This document shows, in pieces, positions 1 to 8,548 of a DNA stretch of 38,541 bases. Within the stretch, counting starts at the first letter, position 1. Every line of letters starts with the position of its first letter. A model generated the notes under the pieces. The model saw only the letters and a program-made list of their open reading frames with translations. It did not search any database and was not told the origin of the DNA. The position numbers were made by a program, and so were the translations under genes. This DNA is from an uncultured Bacteroides sp. (lineage in GTDB: Bacteria > Bacteroidota > Bacteroidia > Bacteroidales > Bacteroidaceae): positions 1-38,541 of the forward strand of contig CASENS010000116.1 in assembly GCA_949289345.1 (NCBI GenBank), in the 5' to 3' direction.

Positions 1-182
1 GAAACCGTTCTCTTTCTCCAATCCGCTTTGAAACGCTATTCAGCCCTCTATCCAACTTCCGCGATTTTCTCCTAACTACTTAATTCACAGATTACATTGC
101 GTTAATCTGCCGAATTTTGGAGGTTTTTCCACAGATTTTTCTGTAAATTTGTAGCGGAACAAATGATTTTTTTAATTGAAGC
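1..182. other. Window edge and miaA leader
   Basis: No gene is assigned here. Reading frame 1 is open from the edge to a TAA at 73-75 and could be the tail of an upstream plus-strand gene, but about 24 codons are too few to tell, and frame 3 is also open to about 84. A hairpin with 7-bp arms (CAGATTA 88-94, TAATCTG 103-109) follows. A 14-bp palindrome with ACAGA/TCTGT arms lies at 131-144. TAAATTTG at 144-151 fits the Bacteroidetes -7 box TAnnTTTG and could serve miaA. The nearest TTTG, at 116-119, is 24 bp upstream, rather far for a -33 box. Confidence 0.3.
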
Positions 183-1109
183 ATGAAGGCACATTACGAC
201 TTGATAACTATCCTGGGGCCTACGGCATCGGGCAAAACACCTTTCGCCGCGGCGCTGGCCGACCGGATGGGAAGCGAAATCATCAGCGCGGACTCACGCC
301 AAATTTACCGTGGCATGGACTTGGGCACGGGCAAGGATTTGGCGGACTACACCGTGGAGGGACGCCATGTGCCCTATCACCTGATAGACATCGCCGACCC
401 GGGCTACAAATACAACGTCTTTGAGTACCAAAGAGACTTCCTAAACGCCTACAAGGACATCACTCGGCGAGGGATTGACCTGCCCATCCTTTGCGGAGGC
501 ACGGGATTGTATCTGGAAGCGGTGCTCAAGGGCTACCGGCTGATACCTGTGCCGGAAAATCCGGAGCTTCGCGCCCGCTTGGCGGACAAGTCGCTGGAGG
601 AACTGACCGAAATCCTAAGCCGTTACAAGACCCTGCACAACACCACGGACGTGGATACCGTAAAACGCGCCATACGCGCTATCGAGATAGAGGAGCACTA
701 CCTGCACACCCCGGTGAGCGAGCGGGAATTCCCTCACCTGAAAAGCCTCATCATCGGCGTGGACATTGACCGGGAAGCACGCCGGGAAAAAATAACCCGC
801 CGCCTCAAGCAACGCCTGGACGAAGGCATGGTGGACGAAGTGAGGCATCTGTTAGGCAATGACATCGCCCCCGAAGACCTCATCTACTACGGACTGGAAT
901 ACAAGTATCTGACCCTCCATGTGACCGGGGAGCTGACCTATGACGAAATGTTCACCCAATTGGAGACCGCCATCCACCAGTTCGCCAAGCGCCAAATGAC
1001 ATGGTTCAGAGGCATGGAACGACGCGGATTTACCATCCACTGGGTAAACGCGAACCTGACTTTGGAAGAAAAGATTGCCTTTGTGCAAGCAAAACTCAAA
1101 GAGAATTAG
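183..1109 (+). CDS. miaA: tRNA dimethylallyltransferase MiaA
   Basis: This enzyme transfers a dimethylallyl group from DMAPP to N6 of A37 in tRNAs that read UNN codons. The 308-residue length is normal for the family. The P-loop GPTASGKT is at residues 12-19, followed by the tRNA/DMAPP-binding stretch SADSRQIYRGMDLGTGKD from residue 35, with the conserved Asp at 37. The glycine motif GGTGLYLEA lies near residue 107, and the family pattern TWFRGM is near the C-terminus. The ATG at 183 is the only start that keeps the P-loop at its usual distance from the N-terminus. There is no clear Shine-Dalgarno site, as is common in this phylum. The next gene follows on the same strand after 43 bp. Confidence 0.96.
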   Translation: MKAHYDLITILGPTASGKTPFAAALADRMGSEIISADSRQIYRGMDLGTGKDLADYTVEGRHVPYHLIDIADPGYKYNVFEYQRDFLNAYKDITRRGIDLPILCGGTGLYLEAVLKGYRLIPVPENPELRARLADKSLEELTEILSRYKTLHNTTDVDTVKRAIRAIEIEEHYLHTPVSEREFPHLKSLIIGVDIDREARREKITRRLKQRLDEGMVDEVRHLLGNDIAPEDLIYYGLEYKYLTLHVTGELTYDEMFTQLETAIHQFAKRQMTWFRGMERRGFTIHWVNANLTLEEKIAFVQAKLKEN

Positions 1110-1117
1110 TACATTTG
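1110..1117 (+). promoter_or_regulatory. Candidate -7 box for the lipid kinase gene
   Basis: TACATTTG begins at the last base of the miaA stop codon region and fits TAnnTTTG. The closest TTTG upstream (1080-1083) is 26 bp away, which is longer than the usual 19-21. The next ATG is 36 bp downstream. Weak candidate. Confidence 0.3.
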
Positions 1118-1152
1118 CGGGTGACATTTTCACCAAGGAGATAAAAAGACCT

Positions 1153-2079
1153 ATGAGCAAGACACCGGACAAGTGGGGCATCATCTACAACCCCAAGGCA
1201 GGCACCCGCAAAGTGCAGAAACGATGGAAAGAAATAAAAGCCTACATGGACAGCCGGGGCGTGGACTACGACTACGTGCAGTCCGAAGGCTTCGGCTCGG
1301 TGGAGCGTCTGGCAGGCATACTGGCCGGCAACGGCTATCGAACCATCGTCGTCGTAGGGGGTGACGGAGCCTTAAACGACGCCATCAACGGCATCATGCA
1401 CTCCGACGCACCCGACAAGCAAGACATAGCCCTCGGCATCATTCCCAACGGCATAGGCAACGACTTTGCCGACTATTGGGACATGAGCTCGGAATATAAG
1501 GAAGCGGTGGACTGCATCATCCACGGACGGCGCCGGCGCATTGATGTGGGCACCTGCTATTACTACGACGGGCACCAACACCTGACACGCTATTTCCTCA
1601 ACGCCATCAACATCGGCCTGGGAGCACGCATCGTGAAAATCACCGATCAGTGCAAACGCTTCTGGGGGGTGAAATTCCTCTCCTACTTCATGGCCCTGCT
1701 TTCCCTCATCTTCGAACGCAAACTGCACCGCATGCACCTGAAGATTAATGACGAACACATACGCGGACGCATCATGACCGTCTGCATAGGCAGTGCCCGA
1801 GGATGGGGACAGACACCCAGCGCCGTTCCCTACAACGGGTGGCTGGACGTGTCGGTCATCTACCGGCCGGAGTTGCGTCAACTCCTTGCAGGCCTGTGGA
1901 TGCTGATACAAGGGCGCATCCTCAACCACAAGATGGTGCATCCCTACCGCACCCAGCACGTCAAAGTGCTTCGGGCACAAAACGCCTCGGTTGATTTGGA
2001 CGGACGCATCCTTGACCGCCATTTCCCCTTAGAGATAGGCGTGCTGCACGAAGCCATTACACTAATTATTCCCGAATAG
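1153..2079 (+). CDS. Diacylglycerol/lipid kinase family protein (YegS/LCB5-like)
   Basis: A 308-residue cytoplasmic lipid kinase-like protein with a DAGK catalytic domain. It has the N-terminal NPKAG motif (residues 13-17), the nucleotide-binding GGDGALND (69-76) and PNGIGNDFA (98-106), a variant of the usual GTGND. The C-terminal part, with SVDLDGR-type sequence, fits the second beta domain. The frame stays open upstream into miaA, but the start at 1153 is chosen because it puts the NPKAG strand at residue 13 and avoids overlap with miaA. The family phosphorylates diacylglycerol or other lipids; the substrate cannot be read from sequence. It lies between miaA and kdsA on one strand, so co-transcription is possible. 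Confidence 0.85.
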   Translation: MSKTPDKWGIIYNPKAGTRKVQKRWKEIKAYMDSRGVDYDYVQSEGFGSVERLAGILAGNGYRTIVVVGGDGALNDAINGIMHSDAPDKQDIALGIIPNGIGNDFADYWDMSSEYKEAVDCIIHGRRRRIDVGTCYYYDGHQHLTRYFLNAINIGLGARIVKITDQCKRFWGVKFLSYFMALLSLIFERKLHRMHLKINDEHIRGRIMTVCIGSARGWGQTPSAVPYNGWLDVSVIYRPELRQLLAGLWMLIQGRILNHKMVHPYRTQHVKVLRAQNASVDLDGRILDRHFPLEIGVLHEAITLIIPE

Positions 2080-2131
2080 CCCTATGCGACACTCCACCCC
2101 AACATGTTAACATATCAGCACATTTTAAAAT

Positions 2132-2947
2132 ATGGAAAATCTCATCGAACAACTCACCCACAACCCGGCGGAAAACTTCTTCCTGCTGGCAGGCCCCTGC
2201 GTCATCGAAGGCGAAGACATGGCCTTGCGCATCGCTGAAAAGATAACGGACATCACCCGCCGTCTGCAAATACCCTACGTGTTCAAAGGCTCTTACCGCA
2301 AGGCCAACCGCTCGCGTTCAGACTCCTTCACAGGCATAGGCGACGAAAAGGCACTGAAGATACTCGCCAAGGTGCGCGACACGTTCGGCATTCCCGTCGT
2401 GACAGACATACATGCTGCGGACGAAGCCGCCATGGCCGCTGAATACGTGGACATCCTTCAGATACCGGCTTTCCTATGCCGGCAAACCGACCTGTTAGTG
2501 GCCGCCGCACATACGGGCCGCGTGGTCAACATCAAGAAAGGCCAGTTCCTATCCCCCCTCGCCATGCACTTTGCCGCGGAGAAGGTGGTGGAAGCGGGCA
2601 ACAGACAAGTGATGCTGACCGAACGGGGCACCACCTTCGGCTATCAGGACTTGGTAGTGGACTATCGCGGCATCCCGGAGATGCAAGCCTACGGCTATCC
2701 TGTAGTGCTGGACGCCACGCACTCCCTCCAGCAACCCAATCAGGCAGGAGGCGTCACCGGAGGCATGCCCCAACTCATTGAAACCATTGCACGGGCAGGA
2801 ATCGCCGCAGGTGCGGACGGCCTCTTCATCGAGACGCACGAAAACCCCGCCGTGGCCAAAAGCGACGGAGCCAACATGTTGCGCCTCGATTTGCTGGAGC
2901 CTCTGCTCACCAAATTGGTACGCATCCGTCAGGCCATCCAAGCGTAA
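2132..2947 (+). CDS. kdsA: 3-deoxy-8-phosphooctulonate (KDO-8-P) synthase
   Basis: Condenses phosphoenolpyruvate with arabinose-5-phosphate to make KDO-8-phosphate for the lipopolysaccharide inner core. The 271-residue length is standard. Visible motifs are LAGPCVIEG (residues 19-27), FKGSYRKANRSRSDSF (from about 51), IPAFLCRQTDLL, LTERGTTFGYQDLVVD, DATHSLQQ and FIETHENP. The Cys at position 23 in AGPC, together with the His of DATHS, the Glu of IETH and the Asp of KSDG, matches the four metal ligands of metal-dependent enzymes such as that of Aquifex. Metal-independent enzymes have Asn in place of the Cys. A metal requirement is therefore inferred. Two perfect 10-bp palindromes (2104-2113 and 2122-2131) lie directly before the ATG; their role is unknown. 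Confidence 0.96.
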   Translation: MENLIEQLTHNPAENFFLLAGPCVIEGEDMALRIAEKITDITRRLQIPYVFKGSYRKANRSRSDSFTGIGDEKALKILAKVRDTFGIPVVTDIHAADEAAMAAEYVDILQIPAFLCRQTDLLVAAAHTGRVVNIKKGQFLSPLAMHFAAEKVVEAGNRQVMLTERGTTFGYQDLVVDYRGIPEMQAYGYPVVLDATHSLQQPNQAGGVTGGMPQLIETIARAGIAAGADGLFIETHENPAVAKSDGANMLRLDLLEPLLTKLVRIRQAIQA

Positions 2948-3067
2948 TTTCGAACAACACCGCGACGCCGTGCACACGGCTTCCAAGCATAACAAAAAAT
3001 AAGGAAGAAGCGTGATTTATGCCACCCTCTTCCGACCAATAGCCCAGAATACTAATTAAAGACAATT

Positions 3068-5914
3068 ATGAGACACTTACTTAAAACCATGTGGGTAGCC
3101 GCCATCGCATTCTGCTGCTATACGACGCAGAGTCTTGCCCAGCAAATGCCGGCTATCCCTGTTGACCCGAACGTACGCATCGGGAAACTGGACAACGGAC
3201 TGACGTACTACATCCGTCACAACGAAAAACCGGAAAACCGTGTGGAATTCCACATCGCGCAAAAGGTAGGCTCCATTCTGGAAGAACCCCAGCAGCGCGG
3301 TCTGGCCCACTTCCTGGAACACATGGCCTTCAACGGTACGAAGAACTTCCCCGGCGACGAGCGCGGGCTGGGCATCGTGCAATGGTGCGAGACGAAAGGC
3401 ATCAAGTTCGGCACCAACCTCAACGCCTATACATCGGTAGACGAAACAGTCTACCGCATCAGCAACGTGCCGACCGATGACCAGGCCGTCATGGACTCTT
3501 GCCTGCTCATCCTGCACGACTGGAGCAACGCGGTGCTGCTCAGCGATAAGGAGATTGACAAGGAGCGAGGTGTCATCCACGAAGAATGGCGCAGCCGCAA
3601 CATCGGCGTTATGCGCCTCATCACCGAAGCCCAGCCGACCCTTTATCCCGACTCGAAATATGCCGACTGTATGCCCATCGGTAGCATCGACGTCATCGAC
3701 AACTTCCCTTACCAGGCCATCCGCGACTACTACGCCAAGTGGTACCGCCCGGACCTGCAAGGCATCATCATCGTGGGCGACATTGACGTTGACCAGATGG
3801 AAGCCAAGATAAAGGCCACTTTTGCCGACGTCAAGGCACCGGTCAATCCCGCCGAGCGCGTCTACTACCCCGTGGCCGACAATCAGGAGCCTATTATATA
3901 TATAGGTAAGGACAAGGAAATAGACGAACCGAGCATTGACATCTTCTTCAAGCACGACGCCACTCCGGACAGCATCAAAGGCAACATGGCTTACCTGATA
4001 CAGGACTATGTGATGTCTGCTGTCGGTATCATGATGAACGAACGCCTCAGCGAGCTGGCACAAAGCGCCAATCCTCCTTACGTCCGTGCTTATTCCTACT
4101 ACGGTAACTTCTTCTTGGCCAAGACAAAAGAGGCTTTTGCCATCAGCGGAACGGCCAAGGACAACGGCCTGCCCGAAACCTTGAAAGCCTTGTTGACCGA
4201 GGTGGAACGTATGCGCCGCTACGGCTTCACGGAGTCAGAGTATGCCCGCGCCCGTGCCAACATCCTGCAACAAGTGGAGTCGGCCTACAACGAACGTGCC
4301 AACACGAAGAATGACGCTTACGTCAACGAGTGCATCCAGCACTTCTTGAACAACGAACCCATGCCGGGCATTGAATACGAATACACTATCCTCAACCAAC
4401 TGGCGCCCAACATCCCCGTGGCCGTCATCAACCAACTGGTGCAACAGGAACTGATACCGGACAACAACGAAGTCATCATGATTACCGCCCCCGACAAGGA
4501 AGGTGAAGTTATTCCTACGAAAGAAGAAGTACTTGCCCAGCTGAACGGCATGAAGAGCCTGGACGTGAAGCCCTACGAAGACAAGGTGAGCAACGAGCCG
4601 CTGATGAAGGAAGCTCCCAAGGGCGGCAGCATCGTGTCGGAAAAGGCAGGCGGCATCTATGGCACCACGGAATTAGTACTCTCCAACGGTGTGAAGGTGT
4701 ACGTAAAGAAGACTGACTTCAAGGCCGATGAAATCCGCATGAAAGGCACCAGCTTCGGCGGCACCAGCCTCTTCCCCGACGAAGAGAAGCTGAACTTCAA
4801 CGCGGGAATCCTGAACGGTGTCGTATCAGCCGGAGGTTTGGGCAACTTCAGCAACGTAGACCTGACCAAGCTGCTGGCCGGCAAGAAGGTGTCGGTAGAC
4901 GCAACCATCGGCAACACCGTAGAGCAGGTACAGGGCAACTGTTCACCTAAAGACTTCGAGACCATGATGCAACTGACCTACCTCAGTTTCACCGCTCCCC
5001 GCAAGGACGAAGAAGCCTTCGCATCCTTCAAGACCCGACTGAAAGCTCAGTTGGAAAACGCGCAAGCCAACCCCTTGGCAAGCATAAACGACTCCATCAC
5101 CAAGCTGATGTACGGCACGCATCCGCGCTACCTTTCCTTACAGCCGGAAATGATAGACCAGATAGATTATGACAAAGTGCTGGCCATGTACAAAGACCGC
5201 TTTGCCGATGCCGGCGACTTCACGTTCTACTTCGTAGGCAACATCGACTTGGATGAAGCCAAACCGCTCATCGCCCAATACCTTGGCTCACTGCCCGCCA
5301 CGGGACGCAAAGAGACCTTCCGTGACAATCACATGGACATCGCCAAAGGCAACTTGGAAAACATTTACGCCAAAGAGCAACAGACGCCGATGGCCACTAT
5401 TTTCATGCTCTACAGCGGCACGTGCAAGTATGACTTGAAGAACCAACTGCTGATGAGCTTCCTCACCCAGGCACTCGACATCATCTATACCGAAGAAATC
5501 CGTGAAAAGGAAGGCGGCACGTATGGCGTAAGCTGCTACGGCGGACTGACGAAATATCCGAAGGAAGAGGAAATGATGCAAATCGTTTATCAAACCGACC
5601 CGGATAAGATGGAGCACCTGAACGCCATCATCGACCGCGAGTTGCAGAAAGTAGCCGCCCAAGGTCCCACGGACGAGCAGATGAGCAAAATCAAGGAGTA
5701 CATGCTGAAGAAGCATGCTGACAACCAGAAGGAGAACAGCTACTGGCTGAACAATCTGGACGAATACTTCTACACCGGACTGGATCTGACGAAGGACTAC
5801 GAAGCTACCGTGAACAGCATCAGCAAGAGCGATGTGCAACAGTTTGCCGCCGACCTGATTGGCCAAGGCAACAAGATTACGGTGGTGATGACCGTGCCTG
5901 ACAAAGAGCAATAA
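3068..5914 (+). CDS. Secreted M16 family zinc metallopeptidase (pitrilysin/insulinase-like)
   Basis: A 948-residue, two-half M16 peptidase, probably periplasmic. The first about 25 residues form a signal peptide ending in SLAQQ. The N-terminal half carries the inverted zinc motif HFLEH at residues 81-85 (His, Glu, His ligands and catalytic base). The downstream acidic ligand lies in the EIDKERGVIHEEW stretch around residues 160-172. The second half (from about residue 530) repeats the fold without HxxEH, as in the usual inactive partner domain. It ends with the late M16 motif EIREKEGGTYGV near residue 815. Length and plan match single-chain M16 proteins of Bacteroidetes. The gene is 120 bp after kdsA and is followed 26 bp after its stop by a palindrome array. 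Confidence 0.92.
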   Translation: MRHLLKTMWVAAIAFCCYTTQSLAQQMPAIPVDPNVRIGKLDNGLTYYIRHNEKPENRVEFHIAQKVGSILEEPQQRGLAHFLEHMAFNGTKNFPGDERGLGIVQWCETKGIKFGTNLNAYTSVDETVYRISNVPTDDQAVMDSCLLILHDWSNAVLLSDKEIDKERGVIHEEWRSRNIGVMRLITEAQPTLYPDSKYADCMPIGSIDVIDNFPYQAIRDYYAKWYRPDLQGIIIVGDIDVDQMEAKIKATFADVKAPVNPAERVYYPVADNQEPIIYIGKDKEIDEPSIDIFFKHDATPDSIKGNMAYLIQDYVMSAVGIMMNERLSELAQSANPPYVRAYSYYGNFFLAKTKEAFAISGTAKDNGLPETLKALLTEVERMRRYGFTESEYARARANILQQVESAYNERANTKNDAYVNECIQHFLNNEPMPGIEYEYTILNQLAPNIPVAVINQLVQQELIPDNNEVIMITAPDKEGEVIPTKEEVLAQLNGMKSLDVKPYEDKVSNEPLMKEAPKGGSIVSEKAGGIYGTTELVLSNGVKVYVKKTDFKADEIRMKGTSFGGTSLFPDEEKLNFNAGILNGVVSAGGLGNFSNVDLTKLLAGKKVSVDATIGNTVEQVQGNCSPKDFETMMQLTYLSFTAPRKDEEAFASFKTRLKAQLENAQANPLASINDSITKLMYGTHPRYLSLQPEMIDQIDYDKVLAMYKDRFADAGDFTFYFVGNIDLDEAKPLIAQYLGSLPATGRKETFRDNHMDIAKGNLENIYAKEQQTPMATIFMLYSGTCKYDLKNQLLMSFLTQALDIIYTEEIREKEGGTYGVSCYGGLTKYPKEEEMMQIVYQTDPDKMEHLNAIIDRELQKVAAQGPTDEQMSKIKEYMLKKHADNQKENSYWLNNLDEYFYTGLDLTKDYEATVNSISKSDVQQFAADLIGQGNKITVVMTVPDKEQ

Positions 5915-5940
5915 ACGGCCCTTTCCAGAGGACCGGCTGA

Positions 5941-6043
5941 CAAACCCTGGGTTCGTAATCGACAAACCCAGGGTCCCCACTTAACGAACCCGGGGTTCGT
6001 ACCCCCACAAACCCAGGGTTCCTGCCTTTCAAACCCAGGGTTT
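5941..6043. repeat. Array A: five palindromes with 22-bp period
   Basis: Five near-identical palindromes with core AACCCnGGGTT and often flanked as CAAACCC...GGGTTTG. The cores have centres at 5948, 5970, 5992, 6015 and 6037, so the steps are 22, 22, 23 and 22 bp. Between the palindromes are 7-9 bp with no shared sequence. The first two units differ in the central base (T, then A), so they are inverted relative to each other. The array lies between the M16 peptidase stop (5914) and the ABC permease start (6117), both on the plus strand. It has no T-tract and does not look like a rho-independent terminator. Confidence 0.9.
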
Positions 6044-6116
6044 GTCAGCCACCCCTTCGGAAACCGCATTTAACCGACCGTAAAACAGTCCATATCTATA
6101 AACAACCCATTTCCCT

Positions 6117-7613
6117 ATGAACCTTTTCTTAGAACTCCGCCGCCACGGCAAGCTGGCCGACAAGCGCCACCCGATGTACGACAAGAACAAGTTCGGGCGT
6201 GTCTTTATGTACGCCATGGGCGTATTTTGGGCGGGTTACCTCATTTTCTTCGGCTCCATGTTCGCCTTCGTCTTGAACGGAGAGTCGCGCGAGCCTTACC
6301 AGCTTATCAACGGTGCGCTCATCATCTTCCTGGCTCTCGACTTCCTGATGCGCTTCCCTTTCCAAAAGACACCCACGCAGGAGATAAAGCCCTACCTGCT
6401 GTTGCCCATACGGCGCACGAGGCTGATAGACTGCCTGCTGCTGCGTTCGGGCTTGCACAGTTTTAATCTGATATGGCTCTTCTTCTTCGTGCCCTTCGCC
6501 ATCCTCACCGTGGCACGCTTCTATGGCGTCGCGGGTGTCGTGACCTACAGCATCGGCGTCTGGCTGCTGATGGTGATGAACAACTACTGGTTCCTGCTGT
6601 GCCGCACGCTGATGAACGAACGGGTGTGGTGGGTCGCGCTGCCACTAATCGTGTACGGTGCCATCGGCTGCGCCCTGTTCATCCCCGACGACAGCCCGCT
6701 GTTCGACTGGTCGGTCACCCTGGGCGAAGGCTTCATCACGGGAGGTGTGCTCAGTTTTCTCCTGGTGTTGGCAGCGATTGCCCTCTTGTGGTTCATCAAC
6801 CGGCGCGTCATGGCAGGCCTTGTCTACAACGAACTGAACAAGGTGGAGGACACCACGGTGAAAGTCCGCAAGGTGTCCGAATACAAGTTCCTCGACCGCT
6901 ACGGCGAGATAGGCGAATACATCCGGCTGGAGATGAAGATGATGCTGCGCAACAAGATATGCAAAACATCCCTGCGCACCATTGTCCTCCTGGTACTGGC
7001 CTTCAGCGCCCTGCTCAGCTTCACCGAAGCCTACGACTCCACGGGCATGAAGGACTTCATCCTCATCTACAACTACATCATCTTCGGCATCATGTTCCTG
7101 CTCACCATCATGGGCTACGAGGGCAACTACATCGACGGGCTGATGAGCCGCAAGGAGTCCATCTACTCCCTGCTCCGCGCCAAGTACACACTCTACAGCC
7201 TGGCCATCCTCATCCCTTTCGTGCTGATGACGCCCGCCATGGTGATGGGCAAGCTGACGGTGCTGAGCTGCGTGGCCTGGGGACTGTTCACCGCAGGGCC
7301 TATCTACTTCGGCCTGTTCCAGATGGCCGTGTACAACACCCGTACCGTAGACCTGAATACCAAGCTGACCACCCGACAGAACGGAGGCACCGGCCTGCAA
7401 GGCATCATCACCGCCGCCGTGTTCGGCGTGCCCCTGCTGCTGAACGTGCTGTTCAAGGCGCTGTGGGGTGAGACGGTCACCCATGTCATCCTTATAGTCC
7501 TTGGCGCAGGTTTCATCCTCACCTCCCGCCTGTGGATAAAGAATGTATATCACCGCTTCATGAAGCGCCGCTACAAGAATCTGGAAGGCTTCCGCGACAG
7601 CCGTCAACGGTAA
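6117..7613 (+). CDS. DUF5687-like ABC transporter permease
   Basis: A 498-residue integral membrane protein. Hydrophobic segments lie near residues 30-50, 63-80, 115-140, 143-165, 172-190 and 205-225, with further segments in the C-terminal half after a hydrophilic middle stretch (about 235-275). The N-terminus, starting MNLFLELRRHGK with KRHPMYDKNKFGR, looks like the DUF5687 family of Bacteroidetes ABC-2 type permeases as I remember it. An ATPase gene follows on the same strand after 131 bp, so the two probably form one exporter. The substrate is unknown. The TAA stop lies within a 15-bp sequence that recurs at 25949 (see the C/G-rich element). Confidence 0.8.
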   Translation: MNLFLELRRHGKLADKRHPMYDKNKFGRVFMYAMGVFWAGYLIFFGSMFAFVLNGESREPYQLINGALIIFLALDFLMRFPFQKTPTQEIKPYLLLPIRRTRLIDCLLLRSGLHSFNLIWLFFFVPFAILTVARFYGVAGVVTYSIGVWLLMVMNNYWFLLCRTLMNERVWWVALPLIVYGAIGCALFIPDDSPLFDWSVTLGEGFITGGVLSFLLVLAAIALLWFINRRVMAGLVYNELNKVEDTTVKVRKVSEYKFLDRYGEIGEYIRLEMKMMLRNKICKTSLRTIVLLVLAFSALLSFTEAYDSTGMKDFILIYNYIIFGIMFLLTIMGYEGNYIDGLMSRKESIYSLLRAKYTLYSLAILIPFVLMTPAMVMGKLTVLSCVAWGLFTAGPIYFGLFQMAVYNTRTVDLNTKLTTRQNGGTGLQGIITAAVFGVPLLLNVLFKALWGETVTHVILIVLGAGFILTSRLWIKNVYHRFMKRRYKNLEGFRDSRQR

Positions 7614-7710
7614 ATGAGAATTTAGCCCCCACCAGACCTCCCCCCGTGGGGGAGGCTTTGAATACTAAATAGAATACAATAGCTCCCCCACGGGGGGAGT
7701 TGAGGGGGCT
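7611..7710. repeat. C/G-rich palindromic element between the two ABC genes
   Basis: The left arm (7624-7659) starts AGCCCCC and contains a hairpin at 7637-7655 with 8-bp arms (CCTCCCCC and GGGGGAGG). The right arm (7680-7710) is largely the reverse complement of the left and ends AGGGGGCT. The arms are separated by about 20 AT-rich bases. The element is preceded by TAAATGAGAATTTAG (7611-7625), repeated exactly at 25949-25963 before a remnant of the same element. In a transcript it would fold into strong hairpins between the permease and ATPase coding regions, which could change their relative expression (inference). Confidence 0.85.
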
Positions 7711-7744
7711 GATAAATTATTATTTATATTAATACACACCTGAT

Positions 7745-8527
7745 ATGATCACCATCAACCAACTGCAAAAGAAATTCGGCGACAAGACCGCCGTAGACAT
7801 AGAGAACTATACCATTGCCCCAGGCACTATGTTGGGATTGGTAGGTAACAACGGAGCCGGCAAGACCACCCTCTTCCGCCTCATCCTCGACCTCCTACAG
7901 GCCGACCGGGGCAACGTCACCGTGGACGGCATCGACGTAAGCCGCAGCGAGGACTGGAAGACCTTCACGGGCGCTTACATCGACGACGGCTTCCTCATCG
8001 ACTACCTCACGCCCGAAGAATACTTCTACTTCATCGGCCGCATGTACGGACTGAAGAAAGAAGAAGTGGACGAACGTCTGCGCCCCTTCGACCGCTTCAT
8101 GAACGGCGAAGTCATCGGGCAGAAGAAGTTCATCCGCAACTACTCCATGGGCAACAAGCAGAAGATAGGCATCATCTCCGCCATGATTCACCATCCGCGC
8201 CTGCTCATCTTGGACGAACCGTTCAACTTCCTCGACCCTTCGTCGCAGGCCATCATCAAGCACCTGCTCCAGAAATACAACGAGGAGCACGGAGCCACGG
8301 TACTCATCTCCAGCCACAACCTGAACCACACGGTGGACATCTGCCCCCGCATCGCCCTGCTGGAGCACGGCATCATCCTGCGCGACATCGACAACCACGA
8401 CAATTCCGCCGAAAAGGAACTGGAGGACTACTTCAACGTGCGGGTGGAAGAGGAGATACACGAGGAGAAAGACCGAGAGACGGCGGATGAGACACCCGCC
8501 ACGCAACCGGCCGTGAAAACGGAATAA
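7745..8527 (+). CDS. ABC transporter ATP-binding protein
   Basis: A 260-residue nucleotide-binding subunit. Walker A GNNGAGKT is at residues 34-41. The signature loop appears in a divergent form, NYSMGNKQKIGI (about 133-144). Walker B is LLILDEPFNFLDP, and the switch histidine is in SSHNLNH. The family couples ATP hydrolysis to transport, here most likely with the permease encoded just upstream. The C-terminal about 30 residues are acidic and low in complexity, beyond the usual domain end. The gene is followed after 21 bp by the patatin gene on the same strand. Confidence 0.93.
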   Translation: MITINQLQKKFGDKTAVDIENYTIAPGTMLGLVGNNGAGKTTLFRLILDLLQADRGNVTVDGIDVSRSEDWKTFTGAYIDDGFLIDYLTPEEYFYFIGRMYGLKKEEVDERLRPFDRFMNGEVIGQKKFIRNYSMGNKQKIGIISAMIHHPRLLILDEPFNFLDPSSQAIIKHLLQKYNEEHGATVLISSHNLNHTVDICPRIALLEHGIILRDIDNHDNSAEKELEDYFNVRVEEEIHEEKDRETADETPATQPAVKTE

Positions 8528-8548
8528 ATTGAAAAAAGAAGAAGCAAG

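Noticed and set aside
88-144. Hairpin and palindrome before miaA as a further 22-bp array
   Set aside because: The dyad centres (98.5 and 137.5) are 39 bp apart and the arms are unrelated.
1075-1152. 26-codon upstream extension of the lipid kinase gene
   Set aside because: It would overlap the end of miaA, and the translated part has no similarity to the family N-terminus.
2967-2980. GCCGTG/CACGGC palindrome after kdsA as terminator
   Set aside because: The loop would be 2-4 nt and there is no T-run after it; I cannot support a terminator call.
5941-6043. CRISPR array
   Set aside because: The period is 22 bp with 7-9 bp gaps, far too short for spacers, the repeats are palindromes, and no cas gene is present. 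The same applies to the other phased arrays.
6473-7471. 332-codon frame inside the ABC permease gene
   Set aside because: It overlaps the permease in another frame, is rich in Arg, His and Pro, has no start context, and is explained by the GC-rich codon use of the true gene.
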